A DNA stretch of 6,192 nt from Pseudomonadota bacterium. GTDB taxonomy: Bacteria > Pseudomonadota > Gammaproteobacteria > Acidithiobacillales > Acidithiobacillaceae. Below the pieces are notes generated by a model. The model had not been told where the DNA came from, made no database searches, and saw only the letters and a list, made by a program, of their open reading frames with translations. Positions 5,758 to 6,192 of this stretch are shown here, one piece after another; position 1 is the first letter of the stretch, and every line of letters begins with the position of its first letter. Location: NCBI GenBank assembly GCA_021839095.1, contig JAKCBU010000073.1:1-6192 (forward strand), given 5' to 3'. Position numbers and translations under genes: made by a program.

Positions 5758-6192
5758 TTACCCCTGCAACGAGGGATCGCACAAACGCCGTATCGTCTCT
5801 GGCAGATCCGCGGGGCATTTGCCGCAGTGCTGATTGGCGGGGACGGCGTAGTCCATTTTCTTGGGATAGGGTAGCCTGAGATTGGCCATGATCTCCTGAA
5901 ATTCGCCTATGCTTTTGCCCCCTAAGCGAGGGTTCCTCGCCTTCTCCTGGGCGATGGAGGATACGTGTCGATGTTGATAATCGTGGGCTGGATAGACCAG
6001 CGTTTCATTGGGCAAAGCAAAGAGCTTCTCATGAACGGACTGATACAGCGTGACGCTATCGCCGTTCTGAAAATCCGTGCGCCCGCAGCCGTCGATCAGC
6101 AGTGCGTCGCCGGTGAACACCCGCTGCGTATCGCCTTCCGTCAGGAGATAGCTGTGGTGAGTGTCGGTGTGGCCGGGCGTGACCAGGGGATG
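5758..6192 (-). CDS. ETHE1-type persulfide dioxygenase (sulfur dioxygenase), C-terminal part (5' end outside window)
   Basis: The visible 144 codons are open to base 6192, so the start lies beyond it; the in-frame GTG at 6120 is internal. This is the C-terminal part of a metallo-beta-lactamase-fold non-haem iron dioxygenase that oxidises glutathione persulfide to sulfite and GSH. Numbering from the window edge, motifs are TPGHT (5-9), FTGDALL (26-32), GCGRTDFQ (35-42), YPAHDY (67-72), NPRL (about 86-89) and a tail reading [13 protein letters not shown]8, D29 and H70 are the expected remaining ligands and iron site; the N-terminal HxHxDH motif is outside. The GCGRTDFQ and AVPAN-x-x-CG signatures separate it from glyoxalase II. 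In a sulfur-using organism it would act in persulfide detoxification or sulfur oxidation. The porin gene follows on the same strand. Confidence 0.93.
   Translation of the reverse strand, partial: HPLVTPGHTDTHHSYLLTEGDTQRVFTGDALLIDGCGRTDFQNGDSVTLYQSVHEKLFALPNETLVYPAHDYQHRHVSSIAQEKARNPRLGGKSIGEFQEIMANLRLPYPKKMDYAVPANQHCGKCPADLPETIRRLCDPSLQG

Noticed and set aside
5758..6120. GTG at 6120 as the start of a short separate 120-residue protein
   Set aside because: The frame stays open to the window edge and the upstream codons encode the family motif TPGHT, so the GTG is an internal valine codon.
1..6192. tRNA genes, CRISPR repeats, insertion-sequence ends or riboswitches
   Set aside because: I saw no cloverleaf with a GTTCRA-type T arm, no regular short repeats, no transposase motifs or terminal inverted repeats, and no leader longer than about 120 bp with a familiar riboswitch core.

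Overview
The window is a compact, GC-rich bacterial chromosomal segment with no mobile element, CRISPR array or RNA gene that I can see. Seven protein genes fill almost all of it. Two run off the ends. The proteins, the probable non-discriminating AspRS, the persulfide dioxygenase and the base composition would fit a sulfur-oxidising acidophile such as Acidithiobacillus. That assignment is inference from gene content and was not tested by any search.

Left half, minus strand (read right to left): fmdB-type zinc-ribbon gene (3496-3239), aspS (3154-1361), nadA (1291-194) and the start of a PlsC-type acyltransferase (185 to beyond base 1). Spacing is 84, 69 and 8 bp, so this looks like one housekeeping operon. 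The one break is a GC-rich hairpin plus U-tract between fmdB and aspS. It looks like an intrinsic terminator and would make aspS expression depend on read-through or attenuation. A plausible sigma-70 promoter (TTGAAA, 17 bp, TATTTA) lies upstream of fmdB.

Middle: a 110-bp divergent gap separates fmdB from a plus-strand MarC-family membrane protein gene (3607-4266), which has a strong Shine-Dalgarno sequence. It converges on a minus-strand outer-membrane porin gene (5639-4320), and the 53-bp gap between them holds a long imperfect hairpin.

Right end: upstream of the porin on the same strand is the 3' part of an ETHE1-type persulfide dioxygenase gene (5758 to beyond 6192). The 117-bp gap between them has two small inverted repeats and an AT-rich -10-like box for the porin.

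Functionally, the left block joins translation (AspRS, probably feeding tRNA-dependent Asn synthesis as well), NAD synthesis (quinolinate synthase) and phospholipid synthesis. The right block joins glutathione-persulfide oxidation and an envelope porin. I found no convincing undescribed system. The most interesting points are the AspRS specificity signature and the terminator just before aspS.
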